From assembly GCF_000368685.1 (NCBI RefSeq), contig NZ_KB849625.1, positions 1-64,000 on the forward strand: a stretch of 64,000 bases of DNA, written 5' to 3'. Position 1 is the first letter of the stretch. Each line of letters starts with the position of its first letter. Under the pieces are notes generated by a model. It was not told the origin of the DNA. It made no database searches and saw nothing but the letters and a program-made list of their open reading frames with translations. The position numbers and the translations under genes are program-made. This document shows positions 30,509-39,691 of the stretch, one piece after another. Origin of the DNA: Acinetobacter baylyi DSM 14961 = CIP 107474 (lineage in GTDB: Bacteria > Pseudomonadota > Gammaproteobacteria > Pseudomonadales > Moraxellaceae).

Positions 30509-31741
30509 TCAAGACACATACCGAGTCTTATTTAAAATGCTTAATCCCGTCGCTTGTTGCAAAAATGAATTTTTAAGAATTTCACTGTTTTCGACCCATC
30601 GTAACCCTGTGTTGCGTAGTGCAATGAGCGGGAAAAACTCCTGACTTTCTAGCCAGCCAATGATCGACATGCCATGCATCATGGCATCATTTTGACCTTT
30701 ACGCTCATGTTCATAGCGTCTCAAAGTTTGCTCATGAGCCCAGACACCACGCGCACGATCATGCAGTAATGCATCACACAAAACCGCAGCATCCAGACAG
30801 CCAATGTTTACGCCTTGTCCAGCAAGAGGATGGATCACATGCGCGGCATCACCAATCAATGCCAGACCCTCTTTCACATATTGTTTTGCTGCACGAGCTT
30901 TTAATGGAAATTGAGCTCTTGATCGGACTTCAACAACCTCACCTAGCATGTGCTGACTCTCACGAGTTAGCAACGCTTTAAATTCATGATCCGACAGCGC
31001 TGAATACTCATCTGCATAATCATCTGGTAAGGTCCAAACAATCGATTGCCACAAACCCTGCTCGGCTGGAACGAGACTTGCCATAGGCAAAAAGGCCAAA
31101 GGCCCTGTTGGCAGAAAAATTTGACGAGCGACATGCTCATGCGAGAGCGCTGTTTTTATCGCACAGCTTATTGCTGCTTGTTTATAGTCAAGTACATCCA
31201 GATCAATCATGGCCTTTTCGCGTACGAACGAATTTGCGCCATCGGCACCAATTAATAATCGTGTCTGGATACAATGACCATCAGCCAGATGGATCTGCCA
31301 AAGATTTGGCAGTTGTTCAATCTGAACAACCTGAACCTCGGTTCGATAATCCTGAATAACGGCTCTCATTTTTTGCTGAATCGCAAGATTCAATAAACTA
31401 GGTTCGACCATAGAACCCAGTGCCTGATCAATCATAGGCGTTGAGGCGCTGTGATGTCCAAATTGAATATCACCATAGCCATTTTTATTCCACACCTGCA
31501 TCCCTGTATAAGGCATTTGCCGTGAAATAAGCTCCCATACCTCAACGGTTTTAAGCAGATGAATTGTTGCCTGACTCAGTGCAAGCACACGCGGGTTCAT
31601 CACACTTTCAACTTTTGCAGTATCAAGTATGGGCGCAGCATCCAGTACAGTCGCTTGAACACCACCTTGGGCAAGCAGCAATGCCGTTAGGCCACCAACC
31701 AATCCACCACCTACAATTACCACATCTGCGATTTGTGTCAT
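30509..31741 (-). CDS. UbiH/UbiF/UbiI-family ubiquinone hydroxylase
   Basis: A 410-residue flavoprotein monooxygenase: GxGxxG in DVVIVGGGLVGGLTALL, a central NAD(P)H/FAD motif LIGADGANSFVREKA, and GDAAHVIHPLAGQGVNIGCLDA near 285-305. It acts in aerobic ubiquinone ring hydroxylation. Position after ubiH matches E. coli ubiI (visC), but sequence alone cannot exclude a UbiF-type position. It overlaps ubiH by four bases. Last gene of the UPF0149-pepP-ubiH run. Confidence 0.88.
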   Translation of the reverse strand: MTQIADVVIVGGGLVGGLTALLLAQGGVQATVLDAAPILDTAKVESVMNPRVLALSQATIHLLKTVEVWELISRQMPYTGMQVWNKNGYGDIQFGHHSASTPMIDQALGSMVEPSLLNLAIQQKMRAVIQDYRTEVQVVQIEQLPNLWQIHLADGHCIQTRLLIGADGANSFVREKAMIDLDVLDYKQAAISCAIKTALSHEHVARQIFLPTGPLAFLPMASLVPAEQGLWQSIVWTLPDDYADEYSALSDHEFKALLTRESQHMLGEVVEVRSRAQFPLKARAAKQYVKEGLALIGDAAHVIHPLAGQGVNIGCLDAAVLCDALLHDRARGVWAHEQTLRRYEHERKGQNDAMMHGMSIIGWLESQEFFPLIALRNTGLRWVENSEILKNSFLQQATGLSILNKTRYVS

Positions 31742-32946
31742 GCTTTTAATCCCATAGCGTAATTGGCAACCAACGGCTTGATTCCAGGAATCACATCAAA
31801 AGCAATCAAACCAGTATTACGCAATAACTTAAGAATAGGATTTTGATGACTAAAACCACGGACAACAGAATCACAAAACCGAATTACACGCTGCTGATCT
31901 TTTAAACGCGCCTGCTCATACGCCAACAGGTTTTCTGGTTGACCGATATCATTCGAAGTCGCTAACTGTTGTAATAAATAACGAACCAGAACATCTGCAT
32001 CACGCAAACATAAATTAAAACCCTGCCCTGCAACAGGATGAATGGTATGTGCTGCATTTCCCATCAATACCACCCGACCCACCGCCTGTTTGTGCGCGAG
32101 TACCTGAGACAATGGATAACTAAAACGTTTACCCGTTTTTTCAAATTTCCCTGCACGATCGCCATAAGTCTGTTGCAAGGCATTCAAAAAATGCTGATCG
32201 TTATCTTCACCCAGCCATTCACTTTCTGTACCTTTTTTCACAGGCCATACCACAGATCGACGATACTCTCCTGGCAATGGGAGTAATGCTAAAGGCCCCA
32301 ACTCGCTAAAACGTTCAAAACCAATATGTTGATGTGGTTTAGATGTCTGTACTGCGGTGACAATTGCAACTTGATCATAATCATGCACATCGGCACCAAT
32401 ACCTAAGGCTTGACGACAAAAGGAATCACGGCCATCTGCAGCAATTACTAACTGACTGCTTAAACTAAGCTGTTCATCACCACGTTTGGCCTCAATAAAG
32501 ACCTTTTCAGCGTCTTGATGCAATGCCGTCACTTCAATCCCATCAATCAGCTCAATCAAGGTTTGCTCGCGAACCTCGGTAAGCAACACCCGACCAAGCC
32601 AGGCATTTTCAATGACTTGCCCAAAACTTTCGACTTTCTCTTGTTCGGCAGTCAAGCGTGCCTTACCAAAACTTCCCTGCTCTGTAATATGAACCTGCAA
32701 AATTGGGGTAGCATGCTGCTGAAGTGCATTCCACAACTCTAATTTTTGATAAATTTGTACACTACGGCGTGAAAGCGCAGTATTACGTGCATCAAAACTG
32801 GAGTGATAAGGCGCCAGATTCGCATCGTCGTAATCTGGATAACGTATTGCTTCCAAAAGTTTGACCGCGATTTTTTGCTTCGCCAACATTAAAGCCAGAC
32901 TCAGTCCGACCATTCCCCCACCCACAATAATGACTTGCTGTTGCAC
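31738..32946 (-). CDS. ubiH: 2-octaprenyl-6-methoxyphenol hydroxylase UbiH
   Basis: 402 residues of the same monooxygenase family: VIIVGGGMVGLSLALML at the N-terminus, the UbiH-type SFDARNTALSRRSVQIY, VIAADGRDSFCRQALG, and GNAAHTIHPVAGQGFNLCLRD. It hydroxylates C1 of the ubiquinone ring in E. coli. Gene order pepP-ubiH-ubiI equals E. coli. It overlaps the next gene by four bases. Confidence 0.9.
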   Translation of the reverse strand: MQQQVIIVGGGMVGLSLALMLAKQKIAVKLLEAIRYPDYDDANLAPYHSSFDARNTALSRRSVQIYQKLELWNALQQHATPILQVHITEQGSFGKARLTAEQEKVESFGQVIENAWLGRVLLTEVREQTLIELIDGIEVTALHQDAEKVFIEAKRGDEQLSLSSQLVIAADGRDSFCRQALGIGADVHDYDQVAIVTAVQTSKPHQHIGFERFSELGPLALLPLPGEYRRSVVWPVKKGTESEWLGEDNDQHFLNALQQTYGDRAGKFEKTGKRFSYPLSQVLAHKQAVGRVVLMGNAAHTIHPVAGQGFNLCLRDADVLVRYLLQQLATSNDIGQPENLLAYEQARLKDQQRVIRFCDSVVRGFSHQNPILKLLRNTGLIAFDVIPGIKPLVANYAMGLKA

Positions 32947-32971
32947 GTGATCTACTCCCGTTTTCTAATCG

Positions 32972-34297
32972 TTATGACTTTGCTTGAGCCATGAGCTGTT
33001 CAATATCGGCGATTTCCTTGACCACATCTTTGGTCAGAACCAATGGTCCCTGCTGCGTTGCAACCACATCATCTTCAATTCTGATTCCGATACCACGCCA
33101 CTTTGGATCTACACTTTCATCATCAGGTGCGATATATAGTCCTGGCTCAACAGTCACCACCATACCGTCTTCGTATGCTCGCCATTCGCCGTCAGCTTTG
33201 TATGAACCTACATCATGCACATCCATGCCTAACCAGTGGCCTGTACCATGCATATAAAACTGTCGGAATGCCTCCGTTTCAATCAGCTCGTTCAAATCTC
33301 CTTTCAACAATCCAAGGTCAATCAGTCCTTGCGTCAAGATCCGAACTGCAACCTCATGCGGTTCTCGGTAAGCGTTTCCAATTCTAACTGCATCTATAGC
33401 TGCATACTGCGCAGCCAATACAATTTCATAGAGTGCTTTTTGCTCTGGGCTAAATTTTCCATTGACTGGAAAAGTACGCGTAATATCTGAGGCATAAAAC
33501 TCATATTCACAAGCAGCATCAATTAAAACCAGATCCCCACTGTTTAAAGGTTTATTGTTTTCGACATAATGCAAGATACAGGCATTTTCACCACCGCCAA
33601 CAATACTGTTGTAAGAGGGTACACACCCATGCTGACCAAACACATAATTAAGCTCGGCCTCAAGCGCATACTCCATCATGTCTGGTCGCACTTGCTGCAT
33701 GGCTCGTGTGTGTGCAGCCGCACTAATATTTGATGCAATTTGCATCAGTTCAATTTCCTGATCAGATTTGATCAGGCGCATTTCATCAACGATGCGATCT
33801 AACTGCAAAACCTGTGAAGGTGAGCCATTACCACGGCGTTGCTGGGCATCTGCCTGTTTAATCCACTGGCTAATCTTTGCATCAAATTCTGCACGATGAC
33901 CAATGCGATAATAAAGACGTTCTTTATTGAGCAATTTTTCAAGGATTTCTTCATCCAGTAAATCTATTGCATAAGCCTCATCTGCTTCAAAATCTTCAAT
34001 TGCACCGTCAATACCTGCACGATAGCCATTCCAGATTTCCATTTCACGGTTACGCTCACGGCAAAACAGACTATAAGTATAGTCATCCACCGTATCTGTG
34101 GTTTCAATTACAGCAACAGCTTCTGGTTCTGCAAACCCTGTCAGATAAAAAAAACTGCTATCTGCTCGAAATTTATAGTCTGCATCACGATTACGATAAG
34201 CAACTGGGCTGGTTTCTATAATGGCAATACTGTTTGGCCCCATTTGTTGAGCGAGGCGGTCTCGGCGTAGTTCAAAATCAGCTTGAGTCAATTTCAT
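32972..34297 (-). CDS. pepP: Xaa-Pro aminopeptidase
   Basis: A 441-residue M24B metallopeptidase (E. coli PepP: 441) that removes N-terminal residues before proline. The N-terminal creatinase-like domain is followed by the pita-bread catalytic domain with metal ligands in DAACEYEFYASDITRTFPV, HGTGHWLGMDVHD, VTVEPGLY and GIRIEDD. It lies 25 bases upstream of ubiH and 61 bases after the UPF0149 gene. Confidence 0.96.
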   Translation of the reverse strand: MKLTQADFELRRDRLAQQMGPNSIAIIETSPVAYRNRDADYKFRADSSFFYLTGFAEPEAVAVIETTDTVDDYTYSLFCRERNREMEIWNGYRAGIDGAIEDFEADEAYAIDLLDEEILEKLLNKERLYYRIGHRAEFDAKISQWIKQADAQQRRGNGSPSQVLQLDRIVDEMRLIKSDQEIELMQIASNISAAAHTRAMQQVRPDMMEYALEAELNYVFGQHGCVPSYNSIVGGGENACILHYVENNKPLNSGDLVLIDAACEYEFYASDITRTFPVNGKFSPEQKALYEIVLAAQYAAIDAVRIGNAYREPHEVAVRILTQGLIDLGLLKGDLNELIETEAFRQFYMHGTGHWLGMDVHDVGSYKADGEWRAYEDGMVVTVEPGLYIAPDDESVDPKWRGIGIRIEDDVVATQQGPLVLTKDVVKEIADIEQLMAQAKS

Positions 34298-34358
34298 GAG
34301 GCTATTTGTCTATCTATTTCGTTATCAAGTCATTCGGTGTGATAAACACCGCCCAAGC

Positions 34359-34991
34359 TTAGCTTGGACGATGTGGTGTAAACATTTCAACAATACTCTG
34401 GTTTTCATTTGATGTACTATTGTTTTGAAGCTTCGATTGAAAATTTCTCAATAAGGTACTTTCACTGACAGCTATCTTTTTACGACCAATCGACAGGCTA
34501 ACAGGAATCAAACGTACAAATTCGTACAATTCTTGGTAGCTGATTTCACCATCTTCATCATCATCTGAATCTTCAAATTCAACCGCTGCGACATCCTGAA
34601 GATGTTCGATCAACTCCATCTCGTTTGATCGAATATGCCCCGACGCCAATCCAAAGCCCAAAACCACACCAGCACACCAATCTGCCAGTGCCTGTACCCG
34701 TTCCTGTAGGGTATGTTCATCATCTGGCAAAATTGGAAGATAGTCCAATTCATCTTCAGATAACGCGTGTGATACATCTTCAGCTTCATCTCCTAAAAGC
34801 GAAAGAGCTGCATCGCTTAAAGTCGGCACATTTAAGGTTGCTAAAATTTGTAACCATTCATCTCTTGATGGTGGCTCTGTCACACAAACTATACCGGTTA
34901 CCAATCCATGTAACTCACTTGGGCTTGTAATTTCTTCAATACCGTTGAAATTTTGATTCCACTCGTTCCAACCTGAAATATCGTCTTGCAT
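34359..34991 (-). CDS. UPF0149 family protein (YgfB/YecA-like)
   Basis: 210 residues from the ATG at 34991; a TTG at 35003 adds four residues and is less likely. Family motifs are SELHGLVTGIVCV near the N-terminus and WCAGVVLGFGLASG in the middle, followed by a very acidic stretch (FEDSDDDEDGEISYQELYEFVRLIPV). E. coli ygfB sits at the same place before pepP. In P. aeruginosa YgfB affects AmpDh3 and beta-lactam response (recalled); the role here is unknown. It is divergent from the coiled-coil/zapA genes. Confidence 0.88.
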   Translation of the reverse strand: MQDDISGWNEWNQNFNGIEEITSPSELHGLVTGIVCVTEPPSRDEWLQILATLNVPTLSDAALSLLGDEAEDVSHALSEDELDYLPILPDDEHTLQERVQALADWCAGVVLGFGLASGHIRSNEMELIEHLQDVAAVEFEDSDDDEDGEISYQELYEFVRLIPVSLSIGRKKIAVSESTLLRNFQSKLQNNSTSNENQSIVEMFTPHRPS

Positions 34992-35055
34992 TCGTTTATC
35001 CAATCTCTATACTTCGTATATATTACCTTTGATTGCAATTCTGTGCGACTACGTT

Positions 35056-35604
35056 ATGTTAGAACAATTACAGCGACTACAAGCGCATGTTGGCGTTTTA
35101 AAAACGCGCTTACTTCATTTAGAAAGTGACAATGAAACTCTTACACAGGCTAAGGATGAAAGTGCCGCGCAACATCATAGCCAAATTGTGCAAAAAAATG
35201 GCATTATTACCGCCAAGCAAGAGGAAATTGACACGCTAACCGAGCAACTTACCCAGTTACAAAGTCAATTTAAGCAGTTGAATACCGATGCGACAGCTCT
35301 GGCTGATCGTTATAGCCGACTAGAAAAAAGTTGCACCGATCTTAAAAATCGTTTTCAGGAAATTCTTGCTGAACGTAACGAATTGCGTGTGACTAAAGAA
35401 AAGTTACAAGCGCAACAGCGTCAAACGCATCAGGAAGTACAAGAGTTACAGCAAGATCGTGACCGTTTACAGAAAAAGAATGAACTTGCAAAATCGAAGG
35501 TTGAGGCCATTATTCAACGTCTTTCAATTTTAGGTACATCGCAAGATCAGCATGCCCAAGAAATTCAGCAACTTGCCGACCCAACTGAGGAGATCCAGCC
35601 ATGA
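35056..35604 (+). CDS. Coiled-coil protein upstream of zapA
   Basis: 182 residues, nearly all heptad-repeat coiled coil rich in Gln, Glu, Leu and Lys (LQRLQAHVGVLKTRLLHLE onward), ending in QLADPTEEIQP. I chose the ATG at 35056 rather than 35029, because translation from 35029 adds a non-coiled IAILCDYV segment. Many gammaproteobacteria carry a small TIGR02449-type coiled-coil gene here; this one is much longer. It overlaps zapA by four bases, so a role beside ZapA at the division ring, perhaps like ZapB, is a reasonable inference without direct evidence. Confidence 0.75.
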   Translation: MLEQLQRLQAHVGVLKTRLLHLESDNETLTQAKDESAAQHHSQIVQKNGIITAKQEEIDTLTEQLTQLQSQFKQLNTDATALADRYSRLEKSCTDLKNRFQEILAERNELRVTKEKLQAQQRQTHQEVQELQQDRDRLQKKNELAKSKVEAIIQRLSILGTSQDQHAQEIQQLADPTEEIQP

Positions 35605-35885
35605 GTGAGCTCGTTGTTGTTGAATTACGTCTAATTGAGCAGATTTTTCGTCTGAATACAACCGTTGAGGAAAAGGAAGAGCTCGAACGCGCCGCTGAAT
35701 TACTTAACGAAAGATTTAATGAAATGCGTCGTAACGCACCGAGAGTTGAGCACAATAAACTCGTCATCATGGTTGCATTACAACTCACGCAGGAAGTATT
35801 AGGCCTGAATAAAACAGTTCAGGAATATGAACACTGTGAACGTTTATTGGACGCCATTTTACAAGATGTTGAACAAAGCATATAA
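35601..35885 (+). CDS. zapA: Cell division protein ZapA
   Basis: 94 residues. It bundles FtsZ filaments at midcell. An N-terminal globular part (VVVELRLIEQIFRLNTTVEEKEELERAAELLNERF) precedes a C-terminal coiled coil. The gene begins inside the previous gene's stop region (ATGA overlap). 6S RNA follows about 100 bases downstream, the same zapA-ssrS order as in E. coli. Confidence 0.92.
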   Translation: MSELVVVELRLIEQIFRLNTTVEEKEELERAAELLNERFNEMRRNAPRVEHNKLVIMVALQLTQEVLGLNKTVQEYEHCERLLDAILQDVEQSI

Positions 35886-35953
35886 AACTCCTGTTTTTCG
35901 TGCAAACGTTCACCACTTGAAAACTAAGTTTACATAAGAGTGATTTGTAGGAA

Positions 35954-35981
35954 TTGCCATCACGCATAGATCGGTTATACT
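35954..35981 (+). promoter_or_regulatory. Promoter of 6S RNA
   Basis: TTGCCA at 35954-35959, a 16-base spacer and TATACT at 35976-35981. Transcription would start near 35987, where the 6S 5' strand begins. Confidence 0.65.
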
Positions 35982-35985
35982 TAAG

Positions 35986-36170
35986 TTGTCTCTGGGATGC
36001 TCGCCAGCGAGTCAGAATCCCCTGAGCCGATACTATCACTTTAGGATAGCGTTCTGCATATTTAGAGTGTATGCCTACCCAGAGTAGGAAACCCAGCAAG
36101 TATGCGTCGCTTCCACCTTGAACTTAAGGGTTCAAGGGTAATGACAGGCAGCGGCATCTTCGGAGGCATT
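35986..36170 (+). ncRNA. ssrS: 6S RNA
   Basis: About 185 bases that bind sigma-70 RNA polymerase by mimicking an open promoter. Recognised by conserved blocks also present in E. coli 6S: CCCCTGAGCCGATA in the 5' half, CACCTTGAAC followed by AAGGGTTCAAGGGTAATGAC in the 3' half, and terminal strands TCTCTGGGATGC and GCATCTTCGGAGGC that pair to close the long hairpin. Position after zapA agrees. The 3' end nearly touches the convergent gene ending at 36172. Exact ends are inferred. Confidence 0.92.
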
Positions 36171-36171
36171 T

Positions 36172-37425
36172 TTATTCGTCTTTTAAAGCACACTCATAAT
36201 TGCTCGGATTTTGTGAACATCTGATCTGTTTGAGTAGATGCATCATCTCCTGATTATAATATCCTTCCTTCGTCATCTGAATTCGTGCCTCACGCATAAT
36301 TTTAATATAACCAGGCTTATCTGCCTCTGGCACATCTAACCAGTATTTTGTTGGAATATCACGCTCAATTTTATCAATAAATTCAAAGGCTGGTGTAAGC
36401 TGCTTTGCAATCACTTCACGCGCAATACTCCCCATTCCTGCGGGGAATTTGTTTCGATGCATGATGAGAGTTCCCGTAACCTGAATTAATGGGAAACGAA
36501 TAATCCCTCCGACCACTTTTCCAGATTTATCCGTCATCCCTTTATTCAATTCGAGTGGTTGAAATAACAATGCAGGGCCTGCAATAATATCTACTTGTTT
36601 GTTGTTAAACTTACCTCCTACACTCGTGAGATCGACCGAAACAGGCTGAGCTCCTACATTTTGTACCAATTTCCTCTGCGTCGGGTCAAACTGAAACACA
36701 GCAACTTTTTTACCTGCTGCTTTTGCCAGTGTATTGATGTTACGATCATTCACCATAATATACGCCGCGCCCACGGGTATAATTCCAACCACTTCGTAAT
36801 CCTGATTTATCATTTTTTGGTCAAATTCATGACGTGCCAAAAGCTGTATAATTGCAGTCATTTGTTTGTTATTTTGAACTGCACCCAGGGCATCTATACT
36901 CCCTACAAAAGGGTTGAACTGTCTGGCACGAAGGTTACTGATGCCTGCACCGTCACATTTTTTACTCCTAAAATCTTCTGTTAAAACACGTTCATCGGTA
37001 TAAACATTCAACTTGACCAGTGTTTCAGCTTTTTTATTTAATTTTGGATAATCAATATTGATTTTAATCTGAAGATTAGATGGACGTGTTACCTGCAAAT
37101 TTACACCAAAGTCTTTTGCGACTCTGCCAATACGTGGCAATTCACTGATATAACGCGTGGCTTGCTGAAATGCTTCACTATTTTCACCATTCGGTGAGTA
37201 CACACAAAGTACAACTTGCTTAGGAATACTTTGCCAAGTTTTGGGGTCATTGAGCAGTTTTTTTATTTTCTGAGTAGAATACGTAGACAAACTCAAATCT
37301 AGAGATTCAGCATACGTTGCAGTGCAAATCTGCATACTCAAGACAATAAATATCGCTGGAATAGCATTTAAAGTACGACATATAACATGCTTTTTTGTAT
37401 GACTGTGGTTATATGAATTTTCCAT
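36172..37425 (-). CDS. Putative periplasmic solute-binding protein, unknown ligand
   Basis: 417 residues from the Met at 37425; an upstream ATG at 37458 adds a charged KKRIKEKDEE segment. A signal peptide core NAIPAIFIVLSMQIC is followed by cleavage near TATYAES. The body resembles DctP/TRAP-like binding proteins in style (GIIPVGAAYIMVNDRNI, KKVAVFQFDPTQRK, VDIIAGPALLFQP). I recognise no specific family or ligand and no transporter genes are adjacent. It is divergent from the secreted hydrolase gene and convergent with 6S RNA. It opens a segment that separates ssrS from fau. Confidence 0.75.
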   Translation of the reverse strand: MENSYNHSHTKKHVICRTLNAIPAIFIVLSMQICTATYAESLDLSLSTYSTQKIKKLLNDPKTWQSIPKQVVLCVYSPNGENSEAFQQATRYISELPRIGRVAKDFGVNLQVTRPSNLQIKINIDYPKLNKKAETLVKLNVYTDERVLTEDFRSKKCDGAGISNLRARQFNPFVGSIDALGAVQNNKQMTAIIQLLARHEFDQKMINQDYEVVGIIPVGAAYIMVNDRNINTLAKAAGKKVAVFQFDPTQRKLVQNVGAQPVSVDLTSVGGKFNNKQVDIIAGPALLFQPLELNKGMTDKSGKVVGGIIRFPLIQVTGTLIMHRNKFPAGMGSIAREVIAKQLTPAFEFIDKIERDIPTKYWLDVPEADKPGYIKIMREARIQMTKEGYYNQEMMHLLKQIRCSQNPSNYECALKDE

Positions 37426-37659
37426 TTCTTCATCTTTTTCCTTGATTCTTTTCTTCAAGTTAAAGCAGCCTTATAAAAAGATAATTGACTTTAAGGGATA
37501 TTCCGACGGGCAATTTAACCAATATTTAAAATCATGATTTTTATCATTTTTAGATATTAAATTGACTTTAGTTAAGGCAAAAATGAAATTATAGCAAATG
37601 TAATTTAGATGATTCATTTTTAAACTAGCCCACACGATAAAACAAAATACGAGTAAAAA

Positions 37660-38631
37660 ATGAAACGGATTTTCGCCAATCTTTATTTAAGTTGTAGTCT
37701 ACTGTTACCCATTACAACAACAATCATCTACAGCCCTGCGATATCAGCAGCTTCAGGCATTGATATTCAAAATGTATTACAGCAAGAACGAGCATGGGCA
37801 GGCTTACAAACCAAACACCTTAAAGTAGGTGATATTGAATGGGTTTACAGCGAAAGTGGCAATTCAAGCAAGCCCACGATTATCTTAATTCATGGTTTAG
37901 CGGGAAGTCGTGATAACTGGAATCGGGTGGCATACAATTTAACACCTTACTATCATGTCATTATTCCAGATTTACCTGCACATGGTGATACCAAAATCCC
38001 AAATGATTTTGACCTCTCTATTCCTAATTTAACTGAGAAATTACGCCGTTTTGCAGAAGCAGGACATTTTGAAAAAAATGTACATATCGCAGGTCATTCT
38101 ATGGGCGGCGCAATTGCACTGCTTTATACAGCTCAATATCCGCTCGAAACCAAATCGTTATTGCTTGTCGATAGCGCGGGTGTATTTAAAACCGCCAATA
38201 CACCTTACTTAAAAGATCCCAATTTACTCAACAATCTGGTCGTTAAAAAAACAGGAGATTTTGATAAACTTTTTAAGCTAGCGACAGCCTCTCCCCCTTT
38301 TATTCCAGTTGAGCTAAAAACAGAACAAGAAAAACTCATGATTGCTCAATCTAAAAATACCCAAAAAATGGTAGATCAACTGGTCGCTATGTCTAAAATA
38401 TATACACCAGATACCTTTGCAATCGCAACTAAGTCTATTGATGTACCTACTTATATTATATGGGGTGATCAAGATAAAATTATTAATGTAGAAGCGGCTC
38501 AAGAATTAAAAAGTTTATTAAAAAATGCTGAAACGCCTTATATTTTAAAGGGTGTTGGCCATATGCCTATTCTGGAAGCCGATCAACTTGTTTCACAGCA
38601 ATATCTCATTTTTTTAAATAAACAACCTTAG
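37660..38631 (+). CDS. Secreted alpha/beta hydrolase (lipase/esterase-like)
   Basis: 323 residues. The signal peptide is MKRIFANLYLSCSLLLPITT with cleavage near AISAASG. The hydrolase core has LIHGLAGSRDNW (oxyanion), AGHSMGGAIALLY (nucleophile Ser), acid in WGDQDKI and His in GVGHMPILE. It resembles periplasmic or outer-membrane triacylglycerol lipase-like hydrolases common in Acinetobacter. Substrate unknown. It is followed by an inverted repeat at 38654-38686 that could end the transcript. Confidence 0.85.
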   Translation: MKRIFANLYLSCSLLLPITTTIIYSPAISAASGIDIQNVLQQERAWAGLQTKHLKVGDIEWVYSESGNSSKPTIILIHGLAGSRDNWNRVAYNLTPYYHVIIPDLPAHGDTKIPNDFDLSIPNLTEKLRRFAEAGHFEKNVHIAGHSMGGAIALLYTAQYPLETKSLLLVDSAGVFKTANTPYLKDPNLLNNLVVKKTGDFDKLFKLATASPPFIPVELKTEQEKLMIAQSKNTQKMVDQLVAMSKIYTPDTFAIATKSIDVPTYIIWGDQDKIINVEAAQELKSLLKNAETPYILKGVGHMPILEADQLVSQQYLIFLNKQP

Positions 38632-38653
38632 ATTATTATCTATATTGAATACC

Positions 38654-38686
38654 GCTGAACAGTGTCAATCCATTACGCTGTTCAGC
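38654..38686. repeat. Inverted repeat after the secreted hydrolase
   Basis: GCTGAACAG at 38654-38662 and CTGTTCAGC at 38678-38686, perfect 9-bp arms with a 15-base loop. There is no T tract, so a terminator role is uncertain. Confidence 0.45.
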
Positions 38687-38787
38687 ATTAAGAAACACAT
38701 AGAATATTTGAAATATTAAAATTAAATTTATTTTTCAAAATTATTTTACAGTGTTTATATCAATACATTATTAAACATTGTTGTGGT

Positions 38788-38826
38788 CTTAATCTAGGCT
38801 TAAGTCTTTGACCTGATAGTTATCAC
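38788..38826 (+). promoter_or_regulatory. PmrA-box-like site before the lipid A modification operon
   Basis: CTTAAT at 38788-38793 and CTTAAG at 38799-38804 are direct half-sites five bases apart, an exact fit to the PmrA consensus HTTAAD-N5-HTTAAD. A -10-like TATCAC follows at 38821-38826, 16 bases after the second half-site, so the site covers the -35 position as activator boxes of this response regulator usually do. It lies about 90 bases before the deacetylase start. Confidence 0.6.
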
Positions 38827-38890
38827 TCATAAGCAGAAAAATGAAATGTCTTGGCATGCTCATTTTTTATTTTATGTTGAGACATCACAA

Positions 38891-39691
38891 ATGACGAAAG
38901 TTTGTTACTGTGCAGATGACTTTTCAATGAGTCCAGAAATATCCTCTGCAATTTTAGATCTTATTGAAAAACACAGGTTACATGCGACCTCATGCATGAC
39001 ACAGTCACATTTGTGGAAAAGTGATGCTCAACGTTTAATGAAGTTTTCGGAACACATTGAATGTGGTTTACATCTTAATTTTACTCATTTCTTTGATGTA
39101 GACACACCGAGTTTTTCTTTGCCAAAGTTGATGTTTCTAGCTTGGAGCAAACAGCTTGATGCGGCAGCGATACGTCAAAATATCGAAACGCAATGGAATC
39201 ATTTTATTGAGGCGACAGGAAAAACGCCTGATTTTGTTGATGGTCACCAGCACGTTCATCAGTTTCCAGTAATACGTGACGTATTGGTCGAGTTTCTCAA
39301 TCAACAGAGATTTGATGGATGGGTTCGCAATTTGGATCATCCTCTATCAGTCTCACCTTATCGTTTGAAAACATTCATGCTTCGTCATTTGGGGGCGGCT
39401 CAGCTCAATAGAAGTTGTCAAACCCATCATATTCAACAAAACCGATATTTTGCGGGCATTTATGATTTTAAATTTTCAAATTATGCCGCTTTAAATCAGC
39501 AATGGTTACGAAAGGCCCAAGACGGATTACTGGTGATGTGTCATCCATCACTGTTGCATAGCAACATTCAAGATCCGATTCATTCGGCACGAGTAGCAGA
39601 ATACCAATATTTGCAATCTAATCAATTTGAACAGGATTGCCATAAGTTTAATATTCAGCGTAGCAAAATAGGAGCAATATTATGCAATTAA
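38891..39691 (+). CDS. naxD: NaxD-like YdjC/ChbG-family deacetylase
   Basis: 266 residues from the ATG at 38891; the in-frame ATG at 38846 adds residues before the conserved KVCYCADDFSMS. Metal motifs of the YdjC fold are present: ADDF, GLHLNFTHFF and DGHQHVHQFP. In Francisella and A. baumannii, NaxD removes the acetyl group from undecaprenyl-phosphate-GalNAc so galactosamine can be added to lipid A (recalled). Here it is followed by overlapping genes for the matching glycosyltransferase, flippase and lipid A transferase, which supports that role over chitobiose or hopanoid deacetylation. A PmrA-like box precedes it. Confidence 0.8.
   Translation: MTKVCYCADDFSMSPEISSAILDLIEKHRLHATSCMTQSHLWKSDAQRLMKFSEHIECGLHLNFTHFFDVDTPSFSLPKLMFLAWSKQLDAAAIRQNIETQWNHFIEATGKTPDFVDGHQHVHQFPVIRDVLVEFLNQQRFDGWVRNLDHPLSVSPYRLKTFMLRHLGAAQLNRSCQTHHIQQNRYFAGIYDFKFSNYAALNQQWLRKAQDGLLVMCHPSLLHSNIQDPIHSARVAEYQYLQSNQFEQDCHKFNIQRSKIGAILCN

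Noticed and set aside
36595..36984. 129-codon plus-strand frame
   Set aside because: Antisense to the binding-protein gene, whose signal peptide and composition support it as the real gene; the plus-strand product is Cys/His/Phe-rich without a pattern.
38891..39691. Deacetylase as ChbG (chitooligosaccharide) or HpnK (hopanoid) enzyme
   Set aside because: No chitobiose PTS or hopanoid genes nearby; neighbours are polyprenyl-phosphate sugar and lipid A transferase genes, which fit NaxD.
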